From contig NZ_NISI01000003.1 of the NCBI RefSeq assembly GCF_002205845.1, positions 62,001 to 126,000 of the forward strand: a DNA stretch of 64,000 bases. Direction: 5' to 3'. Made by a program: the position numbers and the translations under genes. Origin of the DNA: Roseateles puraquae. GTDB taxonomy: Bacteria > Pseudomonadota > Gammaproteobacteria > Burkholderiales > Burkholderiaceae_C. The notes beneath the pieces are model-generated. The model ran no database searches and was not told the DNA's origin. It saw only the letters and a list, made by a program, of their open reading frames with translations. Numbering within the stretch: the stretch's first letter is position 1; every line of letters begins with the position of its first letter. Shown piece by piece: positions 40,637 through 49,285 of the stretch.

Positions 40637-43480
40637 ATGACGCGCCTGACACCGATCGCCGAGCAATGGACACAGGTGGAATGCCTGCTGGACGAGGCCC
40701 TGGCGCTGCCTGAGCCGGCCCGCGAGGCCTGGCTGGCCGGGTTGAGCGGCGAGGCCGCCGCCCTGCGCGAGACCCTGCGCGCCCTGCTGCGCACCCAGGC
40801 CCGCATCGAAACCGACGACTTCCTGCACACGCTGCCACGTTTTGAGCCCCCCGCCGCGCCGACGACCGAACCCCATGAGGGCGAGCACGTCGGCCCCTAC
40901 CGCCTGCTGCGCGAACTCGGCCGGGGCGGCATGGGCCTGGTGTGGCTGGCCGAGCGCCACGATGGCCTGGCGGCCCGGCCCGTGGCGCTCAAACTGCCAC
41001 GGCTGGCCTGGGGCCAGGCCCTGGCGGAACGGCTGGCGCGTGAGCGTGAGATCCTGGCCTCGCTGGAGCATCCGCACATCGCACGGCTGTACGACGCAGG
41101 CCTCGACGCGCTCGGCCGGCCGTTCATCGCCATGCAGTATGTCGAGGGCGAGCCGATTGATCGCTACTGCGAGCGCCTGGCACTGCCCACGGCGGCCCGC
41201 ATCGAGCTGCTGCTGCAGGCCCTGTCCGCGGTGGCGCATGCGCATGCGCGGCTGGTGGTGCATCGGGACATCAAGCCGGCCAACGTGCTGGTGAACGAGT
41301 CAGGCCAGGTCACGTTGCTGGATTTCGGCGTGGCCAAGCTGCTGGACGGCGATCGCACCGCAGCCACCGCCCTGACCGAGGTGGCCGGCCGCGCGTTCAC
41401 GCCGGATTACGCCAGCCCGGAGCAGATCCGCGGCGAACCGCTGGGTACCGCGAGCGACATCTACAGCCTGGGCGTGCTGGCCTTCGAGCTGCTGGCCGGC
41501 GCCCGGCCCTACCGGCTGCAGCGCGGCACGGCCGCCGAGCTGGAAGAGGCCATCATGCAGACCGATGCCCCCCGGGCCAGCGATGTCGCGGCCACGCCGG
41601 CGCTGCGAAAGGTGCTGCGCGGCGACCTCGACGCCATCCTGGGCAAGGCGCTCAAGAAGTCTCCGCAGGAACGCTACGCCAGCGTGGACGCCTTAGCGCA
41701 GGACCTGCAGCGTCACCTGCGCCGCGAGCCCGTGCTGGCCCGGCCCGACAGCGCCGGATATCGCCTCGCCCGGTTCGTCGGGCGGCATCGCCTGGCCGTG
41801 GGCATGGGCACGGCGCTTGGCCTGACCGTGCTGGCCGGCAGCAGCGCTGCGCTCTGGCAGGCCCGAGAAGCGCGCACCCATGAGCGCCGCGCCAATGCCG
41901 AGCTCCGCCGGCAGCATGCGGTGCAGGAGCTCTACATCGAGACCCTGAGCCGCCTGACCGTGCTTGGTGCCGAAGAGCCCGAGGCTCTCAGCAAGCCGGG
42001 CGGCGTGTCGGCGGTGCTGATGGAGCGACTCAAAGACTTCGAGAAGCGCAACGCCGACAACCCCGAGGCCCTCGGCGCGCAGCTCGAGTCGGTCATGATC
42101 CAGCTGAACTACGACGCCCGCTACGCCGAGTCGCTGGCTGTGGGGCAGCAATTGCTGAAGCACCAGAAGGCACACGATGCACCGGCGGACGATGTGCTCA
42201 ACACCTATGCCTCGCTCGGCCGCACGCTGCAGAAGCTGGGTCGGCTCGATGAGAGCGAGGCCATGCGCCGCGAGGGCCTGCGCTGGGCGCCCACGGTGCG
42301 CGACCCCGAGAGCAACAGCATCCGCCTCACGCTGGCGGCCGATCTGGGGGACCTGCTCATCAACAAGGGCCAGCGTGCCGAAGCCCTGCAGGTGCTGACC
42401 GAAGCCGACCGCATCGCCCGCGAAACCTTTGCGGAAGACCACCTGCGCTACGACACGTTGATCAGCCTGGCGCACTTCTACCTGGGCTTCGACGACGCCA
42501 AGGGGCTGGAGCTCATGCGCCAGTCCGAGGCCGAGATCGCGCACCTGTCCAACCTGGACGCGGACTACCGCGCCAACTTCGCGTGGTGGATGAGCGACGC
42601 GCTGGCTGCCAACGGCGACCTGGCGGCGGCCGAGGTGCAGGCGACGCGCGCCGTGGAGCTCTACCGCCAGACCACCGGCCGCGACGGCCGCATGGCGCAG
42701 CGCGCGTTGAGCCGCCTGGCCAGTGTCGTCGCCCATCGGGAGCCGGCCCGCGCTGCCGCCTTGCTGGCGCAGGAGCGGCAATGGTTCGCCGCCCGCCCGG
42801 ACGGCATCAAGGGCTCGACCGAGCGCCTGCTGCGCGCCCGCGAACTGGAGGCCGCCGCGCTGGCCGGCGATGTGGCCGGGATCGAATCACTCGCGCAGGT
42901 GGACACCGCACCGCTGCTCAAGACACCCATGCCGCTGGATGGCGAGGCGCTCTTGACGCAGCTCTCACGTGCCCTCGTCCTGGCAGGCCGGGGCGAGCAG
43001 GCCTTGCCGCTGGCCGAAGCGGTGTTTGCCAAGCAGGCCGGCCGAAGTGGCGGCGTGACCCTTGCCAAGGCCAGTGCAGAGCTCACCCTGGCTCATGCGC
43101 AGCTGGCTGCCGCCCGTCCCGCGGACGCCCTGAGGACCGCGCAGGCGCTGCTGCTGCACCTCGATGAAGCCCAAGGTCAATCGCACCGCAGTTACCGCGA
43201 GGCGCTGGCCCTCGGGGCGCTCGCCGCCGCACAACTGAAGGATGCGGCCACCGCAGGCATGCTGCTGCAGCGCCTGGAGCGGCAGCCCCGCCCGCCCTTC
43301 CCCTCGGCCGTCGAGCGCGCCGACTGTGATCTGCTGCAGGCCCAGGCGCTGCTGCAACTCGGCCGCCAGCCCGAGGCGGCACAGATCGCCGAGGGTGTGC
43401 AGCGGGCGCTGGCCACGTCAGGCCTCCAGCACGCCCAGAGCCCACGCCTCCTGCAGGCCCGCACGCTGGCGGGCGCCTGA
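40637..43480 (+). CDS. Membrane Ser/Thr protein kinase with TPR-like C-terminus
   Basis: Hanks-type kinase of 947 residues. After 85 residues the kinase domain shows the P-loop GRGGMG (95-100), catalytic K119, HRDIKPANVLVN with D211, DFG at 229-231 and the PDYASPEQ activation segment, all intact. One membrane helix is near 386-406, followed by about 540 helical residues resembling TPR or TPR-like repeats, which would be periplasmic. This is the PknT-like layout found beside ECF43 sigma factors. The sigma gene is convergent, its stop only 4 bases away. Role inferred: sensing an envelope signal and phosphorylating the sigma factor. Confidence 0.9.
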   Translation: MTRLTPIAEQWTQVECLLDEALALPEPAREAWLAGLSGEAAALRETLRALLRTQARIETDDFLHTLPRFEPPAAPTTEPHEGEHVGPYRLLRELGRGGMGLVWLAERHDGLAARPVALKLPRLAWGQALAERLAREREILASLEHPHIARLYDAGLDALGRPFIAMQYVEGEPIDRYCERLALPTAARIELLLQALSAVAHAHARLVVHRDIKPANVLVNESGQVTLLDFGVAKLLDGDRTAATALTEVAGRAFTPDYASPEQIRGEPLGTASDIYSLGVLAFELLAGARPYRLQRGTAAELEEAIMQTDAPRASDVAATPALRKVLRGDLDAILGKALKKSPQERYASVDALAQDLQRHLRREPVLARPDSAGYRLARFVGRHRLAVGMGTALGLTVLAGSSAALWQAREARTHERRANAELRRQHAVQELYIETLSRLTVLGAEEPEALSKPGGVSAVLMERLKDFEKRNADNPEALGAQLESVMIQLNYDARYAESLAVGQQLLKHQKAHDAPADDVLNTYASLGRTLQKLGRLDESEAMRREGLRWAPTVRDPESNSIRLTLAADLGDLLINKGQRAEALQVLTEADRIARETFAEDHLRYDTLISLAHFYLGFDDAKGLELMRQSEAEIAHLSNLDADYRANFAWWMSDALAANGDLAAAEVQATRAVELYRQTTGRDGRMAQRALSRLASVVAHREPARAAALLAQERQWFAARPDGIKGSTERLLRARELEAAALAGDVAGIESLAQVDTAPLLKTPMPLDGEALLTQLSRALVLAGRGEQALPLAEAVFAKQAGRSGGVTLAKASAELTLAHAQLAAARPADALRTAQALLLHLDEAQGQSHRSYREALALGALAAAQLKDAATAGMLLQRLERQPRPPFPSAVERADCDLLQAQALLQLGRQPEAAQIAEGVQRALATSGLQHAQSPRLLQARTLAGA

Positions 43481-43484
43481 GGCT

Positions 43485-44039
43485 TCAGCCGCGCAGCGCG
43501 TGCGCCAGCAGCAGCCGGGCCTTCTCCCAGGCACGGTGCACGCTGCGGGTGGACAGGCCCAGCGCCTCGGCAATCTCGGCGTCCTTCATGCCGACGAAAT
43601 AGCGCATCTCCACCACCTGCACCAGGCGGGCATCCAGCTGACCCAACTGCTGCAGGGCGGCTTCGACGTCGAGGATGTCCTCGGCCGGTGCTGCGAGCGA
43701 ATCCGCGAGCACGCTGTCCAGCGTCTGGCGTTCCAGGTCCCCGCCACGCCGCGCGGCCAGCGCCTGGCGTGCGGTGTCCACGATGATCGAGCGCATCACG
43801 GTCGCCGCGTAGGCCAGGAAATGCGCCCGGTCCTCCGGCCTCAGGCTGTCGCGCTGCACAAAGCGCAGATAGCACTCGTTGACCAGGGCCGTGGTGTCCA
43901 GCAGGCCACCGCGCTGGTGCGGGGCCAGGCGGCGGTGGGCAATCTCGCGCAGCTCCGGGTAGAGCAACGCAAAGAGGCGGTCCAGCGCCCCGCGGTCCCC
44001 CGCGCGGGCCTGCACGATCAGCTGTGTGACATCTCCCAT
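43485..44039 (-). CDS. ECF-type sigma factor, ECF43-like
   Basis: Extracytoplasmic-function sigma factor of 184 residues. Region 2 is about residues 8-90 and region 4 about 125-184 (VVEMRYFVGMKDAEIAEALGLSTRSVHRAWEKAR). Region 2.2 reads LLDTTALVNECYLRF, the pattern of the TIGR02999/ECF43 class, where the acidic DAED-like patch of ordinary ECF factors is missing. In the studied case (EcfP of Vibrio) phosphorylation of a threonine by the partner kinase PknT supplies the negative charge. T49/T50 here are candidate sites. No anti-sigma gene is present. Start at MGDVTQLI; a longer N-terminus from 44081 is less likely. Confidence 0.88.
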   Translation of the reverse strand: MGDVTQLIVQARAGDRGALDRLFALLYPELREIAHRRLAPHQRGGLLDTTALVNECYLRFVQRDSLRPEDRAHFLAYAATVMRSIIVDTARQALAARRGGDLERQTLDSVLADSLAAPAEDILDVEAALQQLGQLDARLVQVVEMRYFVGMKDAEIAEALGLSTRSVHRAWEKARLLLAHALRG

Positions 44040-44134
44040 CGGTCGGCGTCCTGGCATGGCGCCCCAGCGGCGCGACCGCATGCTAGCCGCGCAGGCATCA
44101 TCGACACTGCGCGCCCCGCCCGGCAGGATTCACC

Positions 44135-44869
44135 ATGTCCCCCACAACCGCTTCGAGCCGCATCGCCGACCTCATCCAGGCCCTCGCCGCCAGCCATCGC
44201 AGCGGCCTCCTGCTGGACGCCACCGCGTGGACGGACGCCGTACGCGACGAGGCCGACGCGTATGCCGTGCATGACGGCGTGGCCCGCGCCCTCGGGTGGC
44301 CGGCCACACGCTGGAAGTCCGGTGGCGCCGGCCCGCAGGGGCCGTTCAGTCATTCGCCGGTGTCGCCCGAGCCCGGCGCGGTGCTGCTCGGCGTGGAAGC
44401 CGAGGTCGCGTTGCGCCTGGCGCGCGACATCAGCCCCGAGGCTGCGCAGGCGCCGCTGGACGCTGGCGTCATCGACGGCATGTGCATCGCCGTCGAGTGC
44501 ATCGCCTCGCGCTGGCGGCAGGCGCTCGACGCGCCCGCCCTGCTGCGCATGGCCGATTTCCAATCCAACGCCGGCCTGCTGCTCGGTCCCTGGCAGGCCT
44601 GGCAACCGCTGGACTGGGCCCGTCTGCCGTGGCGCCTGACTCTGGCCGACGAGCCCGAGCTGCAGCGCCAGGGCGGCCATTCGCTGGGCGACCCGTCGGG
44701 TGTGCTGGCAGCCTGGCTGCGTCACGCCACGCGGCATGGCGAGACGGTGCGAGCCGGCACGGTCGTCACGACCGGCGCCTGGGGTGGCGTGCACCGCTGC
44801 ACCGGCCGCGCCACCGGGACACTCGCCATCGACGGCCTGGGCGCCTTCAGCTTTTCAGCAGGGGCGTGA
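44135..44869 (+). CDS. 2-keto-4-pentenoate hydratase-like protein
   Basis: Protein of 244 residues in the MhpD/fumarylacetoacetase-like family, normally hydrating 2-hydroxypenta-2,4-dienoate in aromatic catabolism. Landmarks are the N-terminal helix with AYAVHDGVARALGWP, GVEAEVALRLARDI with the metal-binding Glu residues, VECIASRW and VRAGTVVTTGAWGG. AGGA lies upstream. No other meta-cleavage genes are adjacent, so the substrate is open. It converges with the CSD-DUF1294 gene and the two coding regions overlap by 23 bases. Confidence 0.82.
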   Translation: MSPTTASSRIADLIQALAASHRSGLLLDATAWTDAVRDEADAYAVHDGVARALGWPATRWKSGGAGPQGPFSHSPVSPEPGAVLLGVEAEVALRLARDISPEAAQAPLDAGVIDGMCIAVECIASRWRQALDAPALLRMADFQSNAGLLLGPWQAWQPLDWARLPWRLTLADEPELQRQGGHSLGDPSGVLAAWLRHATRHGETVRAGTVVTTGAWGGVHRCTGRATGTLAIDGLGAFSFSAGA

Positions 44870-45440
44870 ACACCGCGACGAAAGCGCCCAGGTTCAGCAC
44901 GACCGTGGTCCAGTAGACACGGCGAAAGCTCGGCTTGCTGCTCTTGTGCCGCAGCGTGTGCTGGGCCAGCAGTGCGCCGGGCCATCCCCCGGCCAGCGAC
45001 AGCGCATGCAGGGTGTTCTCGGCGACCCGCCACTCGCCACGCAGGGCGGCGCGCTTGTCGAGCGCGTAGACGATGAAGGTCGCCATGCTCAGCGCGGTGT
45101 AGGCGCCCCAGAGCCAGTTGGGCAGGCCCCACAGCACATGACAGGCCAGCACGAACGCGGCAAAGGCCGGCACGAGCAGCAGCACCTGGCTGCCATCACG
45201 TGGCCGCGCCGGTGGCGGCGCAGCAGGGCGAGCCAGGCCCTGCACCGCCTGCGCCCGCCGCTTGCCTTGCGCGTCCTGCCCCTCCACATAACTGAGCCGC
45301 TCCCCGACATAAGGTCGGTGCGGCCGCATGCCAAAGGCACGGATGTGCACGAACAGTCGCGCTCCGCCGCCATCGGGCGTGATGAAGCCATAGCCCTTGG
45401 CGTCGTCCCATTGGCTCAGCGTGCCGGTGCGGCGGGTCAT
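44847..45440 (-). CDS. Cold-shock domain fused to DUF1294 membrane domain
   Basis: Protein of 197 residues. Residues 1-68 are a cold-shock-like domain (GTLSQWDDAKGYGFITPDGGGARLFVHI) with the RNP1-type aromatic motif slightly altered. After a Pro/Arg-rich linker come about four hydrophobic helices of DUF1294 (WGAYTALSMATFIVYALDKRAA, SLAGGWPGALLAQHTLRHKSSKPSFR). The fusion is widespread in proteobacteria with unknown function; RNA binding at the membrane is suggested by the domains. It overlaps the LysR gene stop by 4 bases, so it is the second gene of that operon. Confidence 0.87.
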   Translation of the reverse strand: MTRRTGTLSQWDDAKGYGFITPDGGGARLFVHIRAFGMRPHRPYVGERLSYVEGQDAQGKRRAQAVQGLARPAAPPPARPRDGSQVLLLVPAFAAFVLACHVLWGLPNWLWGAYTALSMATFIVYALDKRAALRGEWRVAENTLHALSLAGGWPGALLAQHTLRHKSSKPSFRRVYWTTVVLNLGAFVAVFTPLLKS

Positions 45441-46312
45441 GGCTGCCCCTCGAAGTGCGACTTCAGCGCCGCAATCGCATGCCTGACCTTGGCGGGCTGG
45501 GCATCGCGCTGGGGTGTCATGGCCCAGACCGGCAGCTCGGGCCAGTCGATGGCCGCCTCCAGGCGCAGCAGGCGCCCGGCGGCGACCGACTCCGCCGCGT
45601 CGTCATCGCCCAGCATGGCCAGGCCCAGGCCGGCTTCGCAGAGTTGCTGCAGGCTCAGCTGGTTGTTGCTGCTGTAGCGGGGGGTGATGGTGAGCACGTC
45701 GCCCGGCAGGGTACGGGCGAGGTCGGTGCCGTCTTGCAGCATCAGCCAGTCGGCGGCCTGCAGCGCCGGCACCGAGGTGGGCACACCGTGCTGGGCCAGG
45801 TAGGCGGGCGAGGCATAAAGCCCCATGCGCAGGCGGCCGATGCGCTGGGCCACCCAGCTGCTGTCGGGCAGCCGGCCGAAGCGGATGGCGAGATCGATGC
45901 GGTGGGCCACCAGGTCTGTGAAACCGTCCTCCACTTGCAGGTGCAGCCGCAGCCCGGGATGGGACGCCAGCAAGGGCGTCAGCACCGGTCCGAGCCGGCG
46001 CGCGAAGCCCACGGTCATGGCGATGCGCAGCTCACCCTCGGGCGCATCGCGCAGCTGCAACAGCTGGGCCTGGGCCGATTCCGCCGCCGCCACCATCGCC
46101 GCACAACCGGCATGAAAGCGTTCGCCGGCCGCCGTGAGGCTGAGCTTGCGCGTGGAGCGGTGCAGCAGCGTCACCCCCATGTCGTGCTCCAGCGCACGGA
46201 TCTGCTGGCTGACGGCCGAGGTGCTGGTGCGCAGTTCGCGGGCGGCGGCGGCGAAGCTGCCCTGGCGCACCACGGCGGCCAGCACACCCATGCGCTTGAG
46301 TTGGTCGAGCAT
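45437..46312 (-). CDS. LysR-family transcriptional regulator
   Basis: LysR-family regulator of 291 residues. The winged helix (residues 1-60) reads [37 protein letters not shown] in part, with an effector domain of the DmlR/AaeR-like class (GELRIAMTVGFARRLGPVL, LDLAIRFG-like segment). It is divergent from the NAD(P)-binding protein gene, 99 bases apart, which is the usual arrangement for a regulator and its target. Its stop overlaps the CSD-DUF1294 start by 4 bases. Inducer not known. Confidence 0.88.
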   Translation of the reverse strand: MLDQLKRMGVLAAVVRQGSFAAAARELRTSTSAVSQQIRALEHDMGVTLLHRSTRKLSLTAAGERFHAGCAAMVAAAESAQAQLLQLRDAPEGELRIAMTVGFARRLGPVLTPLLASHPGLRLHLQVEDGFTDLVAHRIDLAIRFGRLPDSSWVAQRIGRLRMGLYASPAYLAQHGVPTSVPALQAADWLMLQDGTDLARTLPGDVLTITPRYSSNNQLSLQQLCEAGLGLAMLGDDDAAESVAAGRLLRLEAAIDWPELPVWAMTPQRDAQPAKVRHAIAALKSHFEGQP

Positions 46313-46411
46313 GAAGTTCTTCTAAACAGTGAACGCGATTTTGACCAACTTATCAGCCCACCGTGAAGCAACAAGAATTCCGGCCATCGCAACACAGGAT
46401 GGAGAAGTGCC

Positions 46412-47053
46412 ATGAACGTCGCCCTGATCGGTGCCACCGGCTTTGTCGGCTCGGCCCTGCTGAATGAACTTCTGGACCGCGGCCACACCGTGCGCGCGCT
46501 GCAGCGCGATGCCAGCAAGCTGGCGGCCCGGCCTGGCCTGGAGGTGCGTTCGGTCGACGTGCTGACCGCGCCCGAGCTGGCCGCCGAGCTTCAAGGCGTG
46601 GACGCGGTCATCAGCGCCTTCAATGCCGGCTGGACCAACCCGCAGCTGCATGACGATTTCCTGCGCGGCAGCGAGCGCATCGCCGACGCCGCTCGTTCGG
46701 CGGGCGTGCGCCTGCTGGTGGTGGGCGGTGCCGGCAGCCTCTACATCGCGCCGGGCCAGCAGCTGGTGGATTCGCCCTCCTTCCCGGCGGAGTGGAAGCA
46801 AGGCGCCCTCGCCGCCCGTGAGGTGCTCACCCGGCTGCGCGCCGACACCACGTCGCTGGACTGGACCTTCGTGTCCCCGGCCATCTTCCTGGAGCCGGGC
46901 GAGCGCACCGGGCGCTACCGGCTGGGCACCGAATCGCCCGTCATGGACGCCGACGGCAAGAGCCGCATCAGCGCGGCCGACCTGGCTGCCGCCATCGTGG
47001 CCGAGGTGGAAACGCCGCAGTACCGCCGCGCGCGGTTCACCGCTGCCTATTGA
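46412..47053 (+). CDS. NAD(P)-binding Rossmann-fold reductase-like protein
   Basis: Atypical short-chain dehydrogenase-like protein of 213 residues. The N-terminus MNVALIGATGFVGSALLNELL holds the GxxGxxG dinucleotide-binding motif. The core VGGAGSLY and DWTFVSPAIFLEPGERTGRYRLG matches the YwnB/NmrA-like NAD(P)H-binding family, which lacks the classical YxxxK pair. Such proteins are flavin or quinone reductases or redox-sensing regulators. GGAGAAGTGCC upstream gives a ribosome site. Divergent from a LysR gene that probably controls it. Confidence 0.82.
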   Translation: MNVALIGATGFVGSALLNELLDRGHTVRALQRDASKLAARPGLEVRSVDVLTAPELAAELQGVDAVISAFNAGWTNPQLHDDFLRGSERIADAARSAGVRLLVVGGAGSLYIAPGQQLVDSPSFPAEWKQGALAAREVLTRLRADTTSLDWTFVSPAIFLEPGERTGRYRLGTESPVMDADGKSRISAADLAAAIVAEVETPQYRRARFTAAY

Positions 47054-47535
47054 TCACTCACCATGAAGCGGGCGTCGGGCCCGAAGGTCGCCAGCTTGGC
47101 GGCCAACAGGGCCGGCAACGTCGGCGGCTCGGCAAAGCCCTGTCGCTGCCAGTAGGGCACAGAACCCTGCACGGCGACCAGGCCCAGCCGGGGCAGCGCC
47201 AAGGCCTGGGCAGACAGGCGCAGCTGCGCGAGCAAACGGCTCGCCAGCCCGAGCGACCGTGCCTCAGGAGCGACGGCCATGTCGTGCAGGTACAGCAGCG
47301 TCGGCAGCGCCGGGCGCTCGCAGTGCGGCGCATCCAGCGCCGGCAGCGTGGCCTCGCATGCCGGCAGGCTCACCGCATAGGCGACCGGTTCACCGGCGTC
47401 GCGCGCGAGCCAGCAGCAACCCAAGCCTGCGGTGACGTCGAGCTTGGCAGCGAAAGCCTCCCGGCTCTCCAAGTACGAAACGCCGTAGCAGCGCTGTTGA
47501 AGCGCTCCTACGGCGTCGAGATCAGCCGGTGTCAT
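47047..47535 (-). CDS. GNAT family N-acetyltransferase
   Basis: GCN5-related acetyltransferase of 162 residues. The acetyl-CoA-binding strand and P-loop-like segment LYLHDMAVAPEARSLGLASRLLAQ and the C-terminal VPYWQRQGF are characteristic. Substrate not readable. The start MTPADLDAVG is the usual GNAT start; a GTG five codons upstream (47550) has a slightly better ribosome site and cannot be excluded. It converges with and overlaps the end of the NAD(P)-binding protein gene by 7 bases, and follows the helicase gene by 34 bases on the same strand. Confidence 0.82.
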   Translation of the reverse strand: MTPADLDAVGALQQRCYGVSYLESREAFAAKLDVTAGLGCCWLARDAGEPVAYAVSLPACEATLPALDAPHCERPALPTLLYLHDMAVAPEARSLGLASRLLAQLRLSAQALALPRLGLVAVQGSVPYWQRQGFAEPPTLPALLAAKLATFGPDARFMVSDQ

Positions 47536-47569
47536 CGGGTGAAGACTCACCCGTGGCACCGCCTGGCGG

Positions 47570-49285
47570 TCAGCGACCGAAGCCACCCTTGCGCGGGCCG
47601 CCCGGGCCCCGGCGTTCGCCGCCAAAGGACGGGCGATCACCGCCGCCAAAGCTCGGCTTGCCACCGAACGAGGGCTTGCCACCCTGGAACGGACGGTCAC
47701 CACGCGGCTGGAAACCACGCTCTTCACGCGGCTGGAAGCCACGGTCCTCACGCGGCGCGAACTCGCGCGGCTGGAAGCCACGGTCTTCACGCGGGGCAAA
47801 GCCGCGGTCACCGCGATCACCGCGCGGCGCAAAGCCACGGTTGTCACGCGGCTGGAAACCGCGGTCTTCGCGCGGCTGCGGGCCACGGTCGTCAGCTCGC
47901 GGCGCAAAGCCACGGTCCTCGCCGCGCGGCTGGAAACCGTCCTGGCGCGGCGCGAAGCCCCGATCGCCGAAAGGCTTGCCACCGCCATGGAAGGGGCGGC
48001 CACCGTCATCGCGACGGAAGCTCTTGTTCCCGAAGGACGGGCGGCCGCCACCGAAATGGCCGCGGTCACCACGGTCAAAGCCCTGGCCCGCCGGGCGCGG
48101 CGGGAAGATGCGCGGCTCTTGCGTCTTGGGTTCCAGGCCGGCGATCTGGCTGACCGGGATGGTTTGCGTCGTGAACTGCTGGATGCGGCGGATCATGCTC
48201 ACGTCATCACGCAGGCCCAGCGTGATGGCCAGGCCCTGGCGACCGGCACGGCCGGTGCGGCCGATGCGGTGCACATAGTCCTCAGCCTTCATCGGCAGGC
48301 CGTAGTTGATGACGTGGCTGATGGTCGGCACGTCGATGCCGCGCGCGGCCACGTCGGTCGCCACCAGCACCTTCAGGTCACCACGGCGCAGGCCCATCAG
48401 CACGCGGTTGCGCTTGCCCTGGGGCATGGCACCGTGCAGCGGGGCGACGGCATGGCCGATCTCGGCCAGGCGTTCGGCCAGCCAGTCGGCATCGCGCTGC
48501 GTGCTGGTGAAGACGACCGCCTGGTCCAGCTCGGGCTGGGCCAGGATGGCCTCCAGCAGCTGGTCCTTGTGGTGGGGGTTGTCGGCCCAGTGCAGGCGCT
48601 GCTCGATGTTCTCGTGGGTGTCGGTGTGGCTGGCGACCTCGATGCGCTGCGGGTCCTTCAGCAACTGCTGCGCCAGGCGGCCGACGTGGCCGGCGAAGGT
48701 GGCGCTGAACATCACGGTCTGGCGGGTGTCCGGCGTGTGGCTGGTCACGACGTTGATGTCATCGATGAAGCCCATGTCGAGCATGCGGTCAGCTTCGTCG
48801 AGCACCAGCATCTCGACATTGCTCAGCACGCACTTGCCGCTGGCGAGGTGGTCGAGCAGGCGGCCCGGGGTGGCGATGAGGATGTCCAGCGGGCCGGTCA
48901 GCTGGCGGATCTGCAGCGGATAGGGCATGCCGCCGAGCACGGTGGCGACCTTCAGGCCCGGGATGTGGCGGCCGTAGGTCTGCGCGGCCTTGGCAACCTG
49001 CATGGCCAGTTCACGGGTGGGGGCCAGCACCAGCACGCGCGGGCCGTAGATGACGCCCTTCTCACGGCGCTTGGTGTTGTCGCCGCGGGCGGCGAGGATC
49101 TTTTCGAGGGCAGGCAGGATGAAGGCGGCCGTCTTGCCGGAGCCGGTGCGCGAGGAGACCATCAGGTCCTTGTTCGCGATGGCAGCCGGGATGGCTTGGG
49201 CTTGCACCTCGGTGGCGTTCTCGTAGCCGGCGTCCTTGACGGCTTGCAGCACGACGGGGCTCAGGCCCAGGGTATCGAAACTCAT
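47570..49285 (-). CDS. rhlE: DEAD-box RNA helicase, RhlE type
   Basis: ATP-dependent RNA helicase of 571 residues. The core (about 1-370) has the Q motif, SRTGSGKTAAF, PTRELAMQ, DEADRMLD, SATF, VATDVAARGIDVP and HRIGRTGRAGR. The tail (about 385-571) is low complexity, with about nine units of the form DRGF-(A/Q)-PR interspersed with Gly-rich KPSFGG segments, an RGG-like RNA-binding or phase-separating region. RhlE acts in ribosome maturation and RNA decay. The start MSFDTLGLS is the usual helicase start; MIERKNEV upstream is possible. A promoter is predicted about 290 bases upstream, giving a long leader. Confidence 0.92.
   Translation of the reverse strand: MSFDTLGLSPVVLQAVKDAGYENATEVQAQAIPAAIANKDLMVSSRTGSGKTAAFILPALEKILAARGDNTKRREKGVIYGPRVLVLAPTRELAMQVAKAAQTYGRHIPGLKVATVLGGMPYPLQIRQLTGPLDILIATPGRLLDHLASGKCVLSNVEMLVLDEADRMLDMGFIDDINVVTSHTPDTRQTVMFSATFAGHVGRLAQQLLKDPQRIEVASHTDTHENIEQRLHWADNPHHKDQLLEAILAQPELDQAVVFTSTQRDADWLAERLAEIGHAVAPLHGAMPQGKRNRVLMGLRRGDLKVLVATDVAARGIDVPTISHVINYGLPMKAEDYVHRIGRTGRAGRQGLAITLGLRDDVSMIRRIQQFTTQTIPVSQIAGLEPKTQEPRIFPPRPAGQGFDRGDRGHFGGGRPSFGNKSFRRDDGGRPFHGGGKPFGDRGFAPRQDGFQPRGEDRGFAPRADDRGPQPREDRGFQPRDNRGFAPRGDRGDRGFAPREDRGFQPREFAPREDRGFQPREERGFQPRGDRPFQGGKPSFGGKPSFGGGDRPSFGGERRGPGGPRKGGFGR

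Noticed and set aside
47690-47960. Periodic CGCGGCTGGAAACCACG-like DNA resembling a CRISPR or satellite array
   Set aside because: The periodicity encodes in-frame DRGF-(A/Q)-PR units of the helicase tail; there are no conserved repeats with unique spacers of constant length.
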